Positions 1 through 7,961 of a stretch of 51,894 bases of DNA are shown here, in pieces. Within the stretch, counting starts at the first letter, position 1, and every line of letters starts with the position of its first letter. Made by a program: the position numbers and the translations under genes. Source of the stretch: an uncultured Bacteroidaceae bacterium (lineage in GTDB: Bacteria > Bacteroidota > Bacteroidia > Bacteroidales > Bacteroidaceae). The DNA lies in NCBI GenBank assembly GCA_905233465.1, contig CAJOEI010000024.1, forward strand, positions 1-51,894, read 5' to 3'. The notes under the pieces were generated by a model. The model was not told where the DNA came from, did not search any database, and saw nothing but the letters and a program-made list of their open reading frames with translations.

Positions 1-141
1 CGGAAAATGATCCTGGAAGATTTACGTGAAAGTCCCGGATGTTAAAGTGTAAACCCCCTGGATCATCAACCGCTAACCCCCGGGCCTTTTACCGCTAAAG
101 TGTTAAAAAAGATAACCGCCTCATTTACAGTATGTTTAAGC
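1..141. repeat. Composite repeat block R1, left copy
   Basis: This block matches the reverse complement of 36827-36967 over the same 141-nt length. The first 90 nt are identical and I count about six mismatches in all. It is the outermost of three blocks (R1, R2, R3) that recur in the same order, inverted, on the right of the window. The block touches the window edge, so it may continue to the left. No coding content is evident. Confidence 0.9.
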
Positions 142-262
142 AGCGCAGCCGCAGTTTGTAGTTTATAGTTTAATGTTTAAAGAAAATCGTAAATTGTAAA
201 TTGTAAATTATACAGGATTATGCATTGTTAATTGTCCATTGTCCATTGTTCATTTGACTAAT
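142..262. repeat. Micro-repeat spacer between R1 and R2
   Basis: This AT-rich stretch is built of short units such as GTAAATTGTAAATTG, TTAATTGTCCATTGTCC and TTTATAGTTTAATG. The same kinds of unit recur at many gene boundaries in the window. The corresponding spacer in the right composite (36755-36826) is different and shorter, so this part is not conserved between the copies. Confidence 0.7.
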
Positions 263-380
263 GCCTACATGCTAACCTACATGGCCCTATCCTCCACATC
301 CACAATGCGTTAGATGCTGTTTGTGTAGGCATGTAGGTTTTTTTCGGGGAAAACACCTGTGGTGCGCGCGCACGCGCGAG
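263..380. repeat. Composite repeat block R2, left copy
   Basis: It matches the reverse complement of 36639-36754 with a few substitutions and small indels. It contains an internal inverted repeat (GCCTACATGC near 263 against GTAGGCATGTAGG near 326) and ends in an alternating CG-rich tract (GCGCGCGCACGCGCG). The palindromic core could fold as a hairpin on either strand. Confidence 0.88.
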
Positions 381-406
381 AAGACACTTTTGTTCGTGTT
401 CATTAG

Positions 407-507
407 CGTTTATGTACCTCCGGTCGATGCAGCTGGGTTGTCCGCACGACCCAGCCGCGTTGACCGGTCGATGCAGCTGGGTCGTGCGGACGATGCATAG
501 CTGTACT
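407..507. repeat. Composite repeat block R3, left copy, with two alternative hairpins
   Basis: This block matches the reverse complement of 35051-35151 at equal length (101 nt) with five mismatches. It has three related arms. Arms 1 and 2 (about 420-466) form one hairpin. Arms 2 and 3 form another, with a perfect 16-bp stem of 440-455 against 476-491. The two folds exclude each other. It lies just past the stop of the secreted-protein gene at 600, so it could act as a terminator or as a REP-like mobile palindrome. Confidence 0.88.
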
Positions 508-532
508 TACTTTATGTTCACTATTGCGCCAG

Positions 533-540
533 CAAAGGTA
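533..540 (-). promoter_or_regulatory. Possible leftward -7 element between R3 and the first gene
   Basis: The minus strand reads TACCTTTG, a perfect match to the Bacteroidetes -7 consensus TAnnTTTG. I see no good TTG at 19-21 nt upstream, so the call is weak. If real, its transcript would run left through the R3, R2 and R1 hairpins and out of the window. Confidence 0.25.
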
Positions 541-599
541 CTACATAACAACAAATGCGCTGGGTATTAGTTTTTTATGTTATGACTTTATATTATGTC

Positions 600-2141
600 T
601 CATTTTATCCAGCCGGAGCCATGACACAAATCACATTGTGTGTGAGAATGCCCCAAACCAACTTTTTTACTACACTCTGAACACCATTTTGTTGATGTCT
701 TATCACTGGTCCATGTCTCACGGACTTTTCGTCCACTACCGCCACAGAGACGACACTGATGACCAGAAGAAGATGTTTGATGTGACCGTGTTGTTGTTGA
801 CGAACCACTTACACCAGAAGTTTGAGTGTTTTGGTGTCTTTCAGGATGCTCCCAATAGTCTTTTGCTGTGTTCTCAATATACTTCTGTTGAGTTTGTGCT
901 TCTTTTGCAGCATTATCCCAGAATTCGTCATAAATATTATTTTGTACACTACGTGTAGCGGCAGCCGGCACAGCGCTTGAAGTAGTGTAAGATGCATTAT
1001 TCCAAAAATTAGCATATGGGTTATACCCACCTCCAGTGATTGCTCTGGCTATTTGAGCTTCATCATGGCTCTTCCGATTAATTGATTCTGTGGCATAGGT
1101 TGAGGCATGATATACTGATTGCACAGTATTGAATTTGTGGTAACCAACAATCGTTGCAGTATTAAAATCTTCTATATATTTATCATATTTAATCTCGCAT
1201 TCTACAAGTCCTCCCACTCCAGGACGATAGCACATAGGGGAAATAAGCCCCTGACAACCCATAATTTCTTTAATGTATAAGCTGGCATATAGTCCAGAGA
1301 CGGTAGAAAAAGACTCGTCGAATGAATACGTTATTATATATTTTCTATTCCATGGTAATTCCTCCTCTTCAAATGTTCGGATTTCCCCAAGATTAACCAT
1401 TCCTTCATATATACCAATCTCGTTAGGTTTCACGGTCTTAAACCTAAAGCGTTCAAACCCTTCAATCCACAGATCCTTTTCCCATGCTTCTTCTACTAAA
1501 TACGCTGATGAATTTGGAGGTATATTAACTATTCTTTTCGAAGACAAATTGTTATAGTAACAGTATTCAGATTCTTCACTGGAAAGCCTGAAGCAACATG
1601 CTTTATCAATATAAATTGTTCTATCAGTTTTATTTTGCAGTTTTATCCCATGGCACCAACAATCAGCTCCATATGGCGTCACCTTCTTTTTAGCAACTAT
1701 ATTCATTTCTATGTCTTCATTAGACATAACCGATGATTGTTTTACCCCAATAAAGATTAAACACCTGTCAGCTGTTTTTTTCGACCTTTTAATCTTTGTT
1801 GAAGGCTCATATATTTGGTTGTATTTTGCTATTAGCTCTTCATTTCTAGCATCAGGTTCTTTTATTATGATTTTTGGTGTACTACTTTGTTCCAAATTAT
1901 CTTGTTGAGTGGTATCAAAACACTCCCTCTCCCCATTCTCATAATTAATGACTTGAATATCTGTTTTTGGAAGTGAGTACGTAGGACCATTTTGATTGGA
2001 AATCTTCTTGTACTTGACTTCGGTGCTTGTAATTTCCAACACCTTGCAGACGATGGTGGCACTGTCCTTCTTAACGATGACATCCTGTGCCATGGTGAAG
2101 GCGGGGATAAGAAGGAACAGCAGAGATAATAGTTTTTTCAT
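600..2141 (-). CDS. Secreted protein with C-terminal CxxCxGxG zinc-finger-like tail
   Basis: The 513-aa product starts with a clear signal peptide (MKKLLSLLFLLIPAFTMAQ). The segment after it (about residues 20-70, DVIVKKDSATIVCKVLEI...) resembles an N-terminal module I know from many uncharacterised Bacteroidetes envelope proteins. The middle is unassigned, with a low-complexity N/S/T/Q-rich stretch before the end. The last 50 residues hold CxxCGGSG, CxxC and CDLCHGSG, spaced like the DnaJ central zinc domain. That is unusual for an exported protein. It is the last gene of an AT-rich leftward group with 2276-2800 and 2842-3354. Function unknown. The ATG at 2141 was chosen because the signal peptide begins there. 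Confidence 0.85.
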   Translation of the reverse strand: MKKLLSLLFLLIPAFTMAQDVIVKKDSATIVCKVLEITSTEVKYKKISNQNGPTYSLPKTDIQVINYENGERECFDTTQQDNLEQSSTPKIIIKEPDARNEELIAKYNQIYEPSTKIKRSKKTADRCLIFIGVKQSSVMSNEDIEMNIVAKKKVTPYGADCWCHGIKLQNKTDRTIYIDKACCFRLSSEESEYCYYNNLSSKRIVNIPPNSSAYLVEEAWEKDLWIEGFERFRFKTVKPNEIGIYEGMVNLGEIRTFEEEELPWNRKYIITYSFDESFSTVSGLYASLYIKEIMGCQGLISPMCYRPGVGGLVECEIKYDKYIEDFNTATIVGYHKFNTVQSVYHASTYATESINRKSHDEAQIARAITGGGYNPYANFWNNASYTTSSAVPAAATRSVQNNIYDEFWDNAAKEAQTQQKYIENTAKDYWEHPERHQNTQTSGVSGSSTTTRSHQTSSSGHQCRLCGGSGRKVRETWTSDKTSTKWCSECSKKVGLGHSHTQCDLCHGSGWIK

Positions 2142-2154
2142 TGTTGAAATAGAT

Positions 2155-2275
2155 GATAATGAAAAGGCCTAATGCCATTCGTAACTTGTATCCGTCCTAG
2201 GTTACATGCAAGTAATCATCAATGTATACAAGTACGTGTAGGTCACGCCAAGCGTGAACTTTCATAAGCCTTGAA
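2155..2275 (-). promoter_or_regulatory. Structured leader upstream of the zinc-tail secreted protein
   Basis: Read on the minus strand, this spacer has a hairpin (TCACGC-CAA-GCGTGA on the plus strand, near 2248-2262) and a second, longer-range pairing of ACTTGTAT with ATACAAGT before the start codon. The motif ACGAATGG follows the second arm. The spacer upstream of the gene at 3354 has the same order of elements with different bases, so the structure appears conserved. It could be an attenuator, a terminator or a mobile palindrome. Confidence 0.55.
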
Positions 2276-2800
2276 CTATTTTAAACATTTCACTAATTCG
2301 CAGAATGCATTGTTGAATGCTCTATCAACTATTGGAGAGAATGCCCCTGAGTTACCTTTCACTTCTTCAAATTCTGCGACAAACACTTCTTTGTCTTCCT
2401 TTATATCAGTAACAACTATTTTCCCCCATATTTTAACCCACAGACCTTTAACACCACTCCACTTTAGAGAAGTTTGTGCATCTACATTAGTAACAATGAT
2501 AGTTATCTTATAGATTGCATCAGTTACAGAGGGCACAATCCTTATTTTTTTTAATTGCTCATGGCTTTCTGTGGTAAATCCTTGCATTGCAATTCTTCTT
2601 TTCCTTTCAATATCTTGGAATTTATCCGTCAACGGCATTTGATTGTCGAAGGTCGCGTTTTCAAATGATACATTCAGAAAGACCTCTCCTGCTGCATCTT
2701 TAAAAAATGATTCATTGCCCTTAATGAATTCTACATCATTGCCTGCATATAGAGTGATAGCTGACAAGAAAATAAACAGAGTTAAGAATATACGCTTCAT
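2276..2800 (-). CDS. Small secreted protein, unrecognised
   Basis: A protein of about 174 aa with a signal peptide (MKRIFLTLFIFLSAITLYAG). I prefer the ATG at 2800 to the upstream ATG at 2830 because the signal peptide begins there. The mature part looks like a single alpha/beta domain with alternating hydrophobic strands (YKITIIVTNVD, KIVVTDIKED) and a C-terminal helix. It starts 41 nt after the stop of 2842-3354, so the two are probably cotranscribed. Its pattern weakly resembles 2842-3354 and 34436-34987, which suggests a diverged family. I do not recognise the function. Confidence 0.8.
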   Translation of the reverse strand: MKRIFLTLFIFLSAITLYAGNDVEFIKGNESFFKDAAGEVFLNVSFENATFDNQMPLTDKFQDIERKRRIAMQGFTTESHEQLKKIRIVPSVTDAIYKITIIVTNVDAQTSLKWSGVKGLWVKIWGKIVVTDIKEDKEVFVAEFEEVKGNSGAFSPIVDRAFNNAFCELVKCLK

Positions 2801-2841
2801 ATTTGAAATATTACAAATGTAAAATACCATTCATTTTGAAC

Positions 2842-3354
2842 TTATTTGAATCTTTTTTTTAGCTCTTTACCTATTTCCAAACCTTCCAAAAAAGCTCCAT
2901 TTTTTATTCGTCTAAGAAGTGAACGAGCGACAAAGGTATCACCAGAACAGCCGATAGCCAATACCTCAAACACCTTGTTGTTATCAGAATCAATGAATTC
3001 GATATCACAATTAAATATTGCCCATTCGTCAATTTCTATAACACGAATAAATAGTGTATTTGAGGATTGCTTGTTGTACGTAATGTACTTTTTTGAGCTT
3101 AGAATAACAGATTCAATCATTTTTGATAAAATGTCTGGCTTATCTTTATTCCAGTCTCGCTCATATTCTGCAAATGATTCTTCGCTCATATCACAAATCT
3201 TTGCCTGAGAGAAATCAATAACAATATTGAAATCTTTATATGACTGAGATGAACCAATCAAATTGTTTTGGTTGTTTGTCGCTTTGGCATTGGGGAAGAT
3301 AATGCTAACAAATGTTGCAAAAGCAATCATAGCGACACGTAGATAATTTGTCAT
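2842..3354 (-). CDS. Small secreted protein, unrecognised
   Basis: A 170-aa protein with an N-terminal hydrophobic export signal (about residues 6-26, ending near AKA). Its core begins with IDFSQAK and EEYFAEYE-like residues, then a helix, paired strands (NTLFIRVIEID, CDIEFIDSDN) and a basic C-terminal helix (GKELKKRFK). This resembles 34436-34987 (FDFSLAK, then LKEYY), which lies beside the other composite repeat. First gene of the leftward secreted-protein group. Base composition is clearly more AT-rich than the aroC-side genes. Function unknown. Confidence 0.8.
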   Translation of the reverse strand: MTNYLRVAMIAFATFVSIIFPNAKATNNQNNLIGSSQSYKDFNIVIDFSQAKICDMSEESFAEYERDWNKDKPDILSKMIESVILSSKKYITYNKQSSNTLFIRVIEIDEWAIFNCDIEFIDSDNNKVFEVLAIGCSGDTFVARSLLRRIKNGAFLEGLEIGKELKKRFK

Positions 3355-3379
3355 AACGTGATTAAATCTTATTTATAAT

Positions 3380-3490
3380 AAAAAGAGGCGCAAACCATTC
3401 GTGACTTGCATTTTCCAAAGGCTACCGCCAAGCGGCCTTACCACATACAAGCAGAAGTGTTCACGCCGTAGCATGAACTATCTATCTACT
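3380..3490 (-). promoter_or_regulatory. Structured leader upstream of the first secreted-protein gene
   Basis: This shares with 2155-2275 the order hairpin, TTGTAT arm, ATGCAAGT arm, ACGAATGG. The hairpin is GTTCACGC-CGTA-GCATGAAC on the plus strand, with one G-U pair. The long-range arms CTTGTAT and ATGCAAG still pair through a G-U. The loops differ, so pairing rather than sequence seems to be kept. A GTTTGCGCC near the 5' side of the start codon may overlap a promoter. Confidence 0.5.
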
Positions 3491-4035
3491 TGTCCTCGTG
3501 GTGAATATTGGCGGTATTCTTGGAAAGAGAGACAAGAGCAGAAAGCTCAAGTATCTATAAAGTATCGAACGGGAACGCGCACAAGTTAATTAATAATTGT
3601 GTTATGTCTCCGTTTCGGGGCGGCGGCAGCTGCGTGTCGCGCGATGCCCCAGTGTAGTGCTATCTCATAGGCTGCGGATTGAGTTATGAATGATAAGGTA
3701 TGAATTACTGTTAAATAGCCAGCAAATATTGCGACAGGCTTTCAATATTCTGGAACTTCAGCATGCAATTTTTATGATTCTTCTTTCATGATGTATCATA
3801 CACTGTTTGTTGGTGTCGACTCAATTATAATGATAGAAAGCCCTAAATGGATTATCGAAGTCGCTGCAAAAGTAGCAAAAATGATGGAATAAGAAGAAGG
3901 AAAGATTGAAAAAGTGAAGAAATGATGTGCTTTTTCCTTCTTTAGGTCATTGATTCAAGTCAACTCAAGATAAAAACGAGCGAAGAAGTGCAGAAAAGTG
4001 AGGGGCAACGTGCATTCACCCGAACTGCAAGAAGA
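3491..4035. other. Non-coding stretch without a convincing gene
   Basis: I find no supported gene here. The AT-rich part (3700-3960) has only very short minus-strand frames. A minus-strand TACTTTTG (-7-like) occurs at 3867-3874 and could start a long leader for the secreted-protein group, but no -33 element is visible. The GC-rich patch at 3610-3650 may be repeat-derived. Confidence 0.5.
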
Positions 4036-4830
4036 TCATTGGGTCAGCTTGCTTGCAAAGCGGCGGGCGAGGGCATGCAGGAGGACATTCGGGAGCAAGG
4101 GTGATAGCATGATGACGATGCGGTCGGATAGGGCTGGAATCATCGTGGCCTTGCCACGGAACATCGCCTTGAGGGCCAGGCGCGCGGCTTTCTCGGGTGA
4201 CACCATGAAGCCCAGACGCAGCATGAGCTTGCGCAGACGCGTGGACAGACTGCTGAGCATCGGCGTGTCTACGGCTCCGAAGATGGCTGTGGTGACGCTG
4301 ACGCCAGTACCCATGCTCTCTATGCGCAATGCGCGTGAATAGCCCTTAACAAAACGTTTGGTGCAGCCATACATGCCAATGACCGGCCAGTCCATCCATG
4401 CCGTTACCGACGACACATTGAGGATGTAGCCACAACCCTGCTCTCGCATGAGCGGCATCAGATGGCGGCAAAGCAACAGGGGTGTGGTGCAATGCAGCGA
4501 GATGATGCGCTGCAGCTTGTCGGGCTCGGTATCGTCGATGGCCCCGACAAGCAACATGCCTGCATTGTTGATCAGTATCTCCACACGCCAGCCATTGGAC
4601 CTGCATTGCTCGACAATATGTTCTGCGGCAGTGGGCTGCGTGAGGTCTATACACAAGACGGGAGCGTGAACGCCATACTCGCTGGCAAGCGTGCGGGAAA
4701 GCTCCCGCGCACCATCAGCATTGATGTCCACCAAGATGATGCCATAGCCCTTCTGGGCCAACTGCTGAGCGTAGCACCGCCCCATGCCCGAAGCGGCACC
4801 CGTGACAAGAGCATACAATGGACAATTCAT
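4036..4830 (-). CDS. Short-chain dehydrogenase/reductase (SDR family)
   Basis: A 264-aa NAD(P)-dependent oxidoreductase of the classical SDR type. The Rossmann signature TGAASGMG is at about residues 10-17, NNAG at about 88-91, and the catalytic Ser (NVSS) and Tyr-Lys (YGCTK) follow at about 140-160. The C-terminal region is basic and partly hydrophobic, as in DltE-like members. The substrate cannot be read from sequence. The start codon and first five codons (MNCPL) come from a dispersed AATTGTCCATTG-type repeat. The first conserved strand (YALVTG) follows at once, so no later start is plausible. Confidence 0.9.
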   Translation of the reverse strand: MNCPLYALVTGAASGMGRCYAQQLAQKGYGIILVDINADGARELSRTLASEYGVHAPVLCIDLTQPTAAEHIVEQCRSNGWRVEILINNAGMLLVGAIDDTEPDKLQRIISLHCTTPLLLCRHLMPLMREQGCGYILNVSSVTAWMDWPVIGMYGCTKRFVKGYSRALRIESMGTGVSVTTAIFGAVDTPMLSSLSTRLRKLMLRLGFMVSPEKAARLALKAMFRGKATMIPALSDRIVIMLSPLLPNVLLHALARRFASKLTQ

Positions 4831-4849
4831 AATTCACAATTCATACAAG

Positions 4850-5040
4850 TTTCGGGAGTTATAATGCGAATTTAAAAAAAGGAGTTATAAAATGGAGTTA
4901 AAGGGGGCCATTACCTTAGAATACCCCCAAAACAGCGGCTTTATAGTCATTCGGCTTATCGTAACTCCCCACCTTAACTTCTCATCATCGCTCGAGCTAT
5001 GCTCGCTTTGCTCGCAAAGAACTCCACATCATAACTTCAG
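4850..5040. repeat. Dispersed intergenic repeat (GGAGTTATAAA family), copy 1
   Basis: This shares with 50555-50702 the order GGAGTTATAA units, GGGCCATTAC, CGGCTTTATAGTCATT, GGCTTATC, then ACCTTAACT and CACATCATAA. Both copies have the same orientation and both lie directly past a leftward gene's stop codon. The copies differ by substitutions and by unit number. No protein is encoded. Confidence 0.75.
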
Positions 5041-5160
5041 AAAGTGCCGCGGCGCATTGGCACGCGTCGCTGTGGCATCGTGGACGCAGCCCCTGCGCTG
5101 TGCCAGAGCGGTGGTCGTTGCCAGCAGGACAGCTGCTGCTATCAATAGAATCTTTTTCAT
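5029..5160 (-). CDS. 43-aa secreted peptide downstream of aroC
   Basis: A short frame that begins 34 nt after the aroC stop. It encodes a textbook signal peptide (MKKILLIAAAVLLATTTALA, cleavage before Q), then about 23 residues with one Cys and several Arg/His. Its stop lies in the edge of the dispersed repeat at 4850-5040. It could be a genuine small exported peptide, or the remnant of a larger secreted protein whose 3' part was displaced by the repeat. Cotranscription with aroC is likely from the spacing. Confidence 0.5.
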   Translation of the reverse strand: MKKILLIAAAVLLATTTALAQRRGCVHDATATRANAPRHFLKL

Positions 5161-5194
5161 GGAGATTAGTTCGCGGAAAGTTGAAAGTTGAAAG

Positions 5195-6268
5195 TTACGG
5201 CTGGGGGGGGCGTGCCTGATTGAGTAGCAACGCGTCGAGGATTGTCATGGCAGCCATCGCCTCCACGATGGGCACGGCACGCGGCAGCACACACGGGTCG
5301 TGGCGGCCGTGTGGTGTATACTCCACAGCCCTGCCCTCGATGTCAATAGTCTGTTGTGGGCGCAGGATAGTGGGTACGGGCTTGAAGGCCACACGGAAAT
5401 AAATCGGTTGCCCGTTGCTGATGCCGCCTTGTATGCCACCCGAATGGTTGGTGGTGAACGGCAACGGGTCGTTCATCTCGGAGCCACGACGCGTGCAGCC
5501 CGCGAATCCCATGCCATAGTCAAAGCCCTTGGCAGCATTGATGCTCATCATGGCTGCCGCCAAGCGGGCATGCAGTTTGTCAAAGACCGGTTCGCCCAGA
5601 CCTATGGGACAACCAGTGATGACGCCAGAGACGATGCCGCCTATGGTGTCACCGTCGGCGCGGACGCTCATGATGAGCTCCTCCATACGTCTTGCTACGT
5701 CGTCGTCGGGGCAGCGCACAGCATTGTTCTCTATGTTGTCGAGGTTGAGATGCGTCCAGTCGGCATCGCATGCTATGTCGCCAACCTGCTGTGTCCATGC
5801 ACGAATGTCTATGCCCTGCGGACGCAGACACTGTCGTGCTATGGCTCCGGCCACAACGCGGCTGATGGTCTCGCGTGCCGAGCTGCGTCCTCCTCCGCGA
5901 TGGTCCCGCAGGCCGTATTTGGTCCAATATGTGAAGTCGGCGTGGGAAGGCCTGAAGATGTCGCGCAGCGCATCATAGTCAGCCGAGCGATGGTCGGCAT
6001 TGCGCACGATGAATGCTATGGGTGTGCCTGTGGTGACAACGCTGTCGGTGGTGACGGGCATGGTACCTGAGAGCAATTCAACCTGATCGGCCTCGTTGCG
6101 CGACGTGGTGAGGTGGCTCTGCCCCGGTCGGCGGCGTTGCAGCTCAGCCTGTATAGCATTGATGTCCAACTTTATGCCGGCAGGACAGCCATCGATGATG
6201 CCGCCTATTGCCGGTCCGTGGCTCTCGCCGAAGGAGGTCAGTCTGTATATGGTGCCTATTGTATTCAT
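5195..6268 (-). CDS. aroC: Chorismate synthase
   Basis: Converts 5-enolpyruvylshikimate-3-phosphate to chorismate, the last step of the shikimate pathway, with reduced FMN. The 357 residues fit the family. GESHG is at 14-18, RRRPGQS near 45-51, [13 protein letters not shown] near 122-134 and an AGCT segment near 255. The start at 6268 lies 9 nt after a GGCC hairpin repeat. The last codons contain a run of eight C (plus-strand G8 at 5203-5210), a possible slippage site that could alter only the final residues. Confidence 0.97.
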   Translation of the reverse strand: MNTIGTIYRLTSFGESHGPAIGGIIDGCPAGIKLDINAIQAELQRRRPGQSHLTTSRNEADQVELLSGTMPVTTDSVVTTGTPIAFIVRNADHRSADYDALRDIFRPSHADFTYWTKYGLRDHRGGGRSSARETISRVVAGAIARQCLRPQGIDIRAWTQQVGDIACDADWTHLNLDNIENNAVRCPDDDVARRMEELIMSVRADGDTIGGIVSGVITGCPIGLGEPVFDKLHARLAAAMMSINAAKGFDYGMGFAGCTRRGSEMNDPLPFTTNHSGGIQGGISNGQPIYFRVAFKPVPTILRPQQTIDIEGRAVEYTPHGRHDPCVLPRAVPIVEAMAAMTILDALLLNQARPPQP

Positions 6269-6277
6269 GCTTTGGAC

Positions 6278-6292
6278 ACGGCCTGTGGCCGT
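6278..6292 (-). promoter_or_regulatory. GGCC triloop hairpin before aroC
   Basis: On the minus strand this reads ACGGCC-ACA-GGCCGT, a perfect 6-bp stem with a 3-nt loop, ending 9 nt before the aroC ATG. It is preceded by AAACTTTAAAC units and by a related ACGG-ATTAG-CCGT stem. The same element stands before slyD, the ABC ATPase at 28688 and the GT2 gene at 32109. Confidence 0.7.
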
Positions 6293-6448
6293 AGTTTATA
6301 CACGGCTAATCCGTAGTTTAAAGTTTAAAGTTGAATGTTTAATGTAGTTGAGAGTTGAAAGGTTAGAGTTGTTGGTCGAGCTAAGCTGCAAAGCCGAGTT
6401 AAAAGATGATAAGTAGTTCTTTAAACTTTAAACCTTAAACTTTAAACT

Positions 6449-6463
6449 ACGGCCGCAGGCCGT
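6449..6463 (+). repeat. GGCC triloop hairpin after the DUF5687 gene
   Basis: On the plus strand this reads ACGGCC-GCA-GGCCGT, preceded by three TTTAAAC units. It is inverted relative to the aroC copy and ends 5 nt from the stop codon of the DUF5687 gene. It is the only copy in the window that is not 5' of a start codon. Confidence 0.65.
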
Positions 6464-6468
6464 GCATA

Positions 6469-7932
6469 TCAGCTGCTCCAGCTCTCCATGAGGGCATAGC
6501 GCCGTGACTTCCACATGCGTGCCAGCCAGCGCAGGAAGACCACATGCAGTAGCAGGCCTGCCAAGCCCAGCGCGCCGCAGATGACATTGGCCACCCACAG
6601 CGGAGTGGACCACATCAGCAGATAATATATTATCATCGGAACGAAGATGATGAATGAATAGATATTCATCTGCTTGTTGGCACTCTGATAGTTGAAGAAT
6701 GCCGAGGCGAAGAGGTCCACGCGCGAGCAATAGAGGCACATTGGCATCATGGACAGGACGAAGATGCCCATAGAGAACAATGTGGCACACAGCAATGTCC
6801 AGAACGACATGTCCATCCACACCACTGCCGGCAGGCAGCACACCGCCATGAGGATGCAGATCATGCAGTAGAACCGGTACTTGTTGATGAGTATATCCTC
6901 CACCCGCCAAGGCTTGGACCATATACCATGTATGAAGTTAGGCTCAATGCCCACGCTGTACTGCACGAGGGTGACGCTGGGGAAGCCTACGCCAAAGAGC
7001 AGCATGACGTTGAAACCAAACTCGCTGACAACATCCGGCATCTGCTGGATATAGGTATTGAGGAGGAAGATTGGAGCTATGATGAGGAATGAGTTGCGTA
7101 GGCGTTTGCTGCGACGTACTGCCGTGAGTTCCATCTTTGTCAGTGAGACATGGCCGTCGGTACGCACATGGGTGACGGCGCTGGCATTCTCGTTGTAGTT
7201 CTTCATCGAGGAGAAGTAGCGGAACAGGATGTAGATGCACAGCGCTTGGAGCGCCATGAAACCTACACACAGCAGCGGTGACACCCACCAGCGGCTGCTA
7301 TCGGCAAAGACAGCCTCGCCCTCGAAGCTGACCATGCCCATCCACACCTTGACCATTAAGTCGCACACAGCGTAGGCCGTCACCACAACATAGTAGAAGA
7401 TGAAGGCGAAGAGCAAAGGCAGCGTGAACGCATTGCCCGGGGCGCGGCGCCACGAGCAGCGGTACAAGGAGCTGAAGAGCGACACCATCAGTGACATAAT
7501 CACAGAGAGCACCACGTATGGCCATGACATGCGCACCACCAGCGAGACGATGAGTACCAGCGCGGGGGTGAGGTATGTCAGTTCAGATGTCAGCTGGCTT
7601 ACGAGCACAAAGCGGTTCCAGGCCCGACGCGAGACAGGGCGCGACCGCAGCGAGTCGTCCATCTCAATGGCATCGTGGTGCCAGAAGAGCTTGAACATGA
7701 AGTCTACAAGGACAAACGAGGTCACCATCATCAGGGCAAACATGTCGGTCAACCCTTGGCTGGACCACTGGATGAACATTTCAGAGAGTCCGACGCCGAC
7801 GCCCACGGCCATGATAATGGTCAAACCAAGGAAATAGGCGTAGACGAACAGCGTCTGCCATTTGAAGTCCCTGCGTCGCTGAGTGAAGCTCAGGCGGAAA
7901 AGGGTCAGTAGTGTTGCGTTATCGGATAACAT
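6469..7932 (-). CDS. DUF5687 family multi-spanning membrane protein (ABC permease-like)
   Basis: A 487-aa integral membrane protein with about ten to twelve hydrophobic segments, the first near residues 27-50. The overall pattern (N-terminal RLSFTQRRRDFKWQ, then alternating helices with a central loop rich in charged residues) matches the Bacteroidetes DUF5687 family. I recall this family being encoded beside an ABC ATPase, and it is presumed to be an exporter permease. Here it is the last gene of a seven-gene operon, 29 nt after an FtsX-like permease. The ATPase most like its usual partner is at 28688-29395 instead. Confidence 0.8.
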   Translation of the reverse strand: MLSDNATLLTLFRLSFTQRRRDFKWQTLFVYAYFLGLTIIMAVGVGVGLSEMFIQWSSQGLTDMFALMMVTSFVLVDFMFKLFWHHDAIEMDDSLRSRPVSRRAWNRFVLVSQLTSELTYLTPALVLIVSLVVRMSWPYVVLSVIMSLMVSLFSSLYRCSWRRAPGNAFTLPLLFAFIFYYVVVTAYAVCDLMVKVWMGMVSFEGEAVFADSSRWWVSPLLCVGFMALQALCIYILFRYFSSMKNYNENASAVTHVRTDGHVSLTKMELTAVRRSKRLRNSFLIIAPIFLLNTYIQQMPDVVSEFGFNVMLLFGVGFPSVTLVQYSVGIEPNFIHGIWSKPWRVEDILINKYRFYCMICILMAVCCLPAVVWMDMSFWTLLCATLFSMGIFVLSMMPMCLYCSRVDLFASAFFNYQSANKQMNIYSFIIFVPMIIYYLLMWSTPLWVANVICGALGLAGLLLHVVFLRWLARMWKSRRYALMESWSS

Positions 7933-7961
7933 TGTTGGGGATATGAGATGTTAGGCCGTTG

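Noticed and set aside
524..958. 144-codon plus-strand frame over the 3' end of the secreted-protein gene
   Set aside because: Overlaps the conserved Cys-rich tail on the other strand, and the composition is not protein-like.
3720..3790. Short minus-strand frame encoding about 17 residues
   Set aside because: Too short, no signal, no promoter or neighbour evidence.
5300..6070. 256-codon plus-strand frame inside aroC
   Set aside because: Shadow of chorismate synthase.
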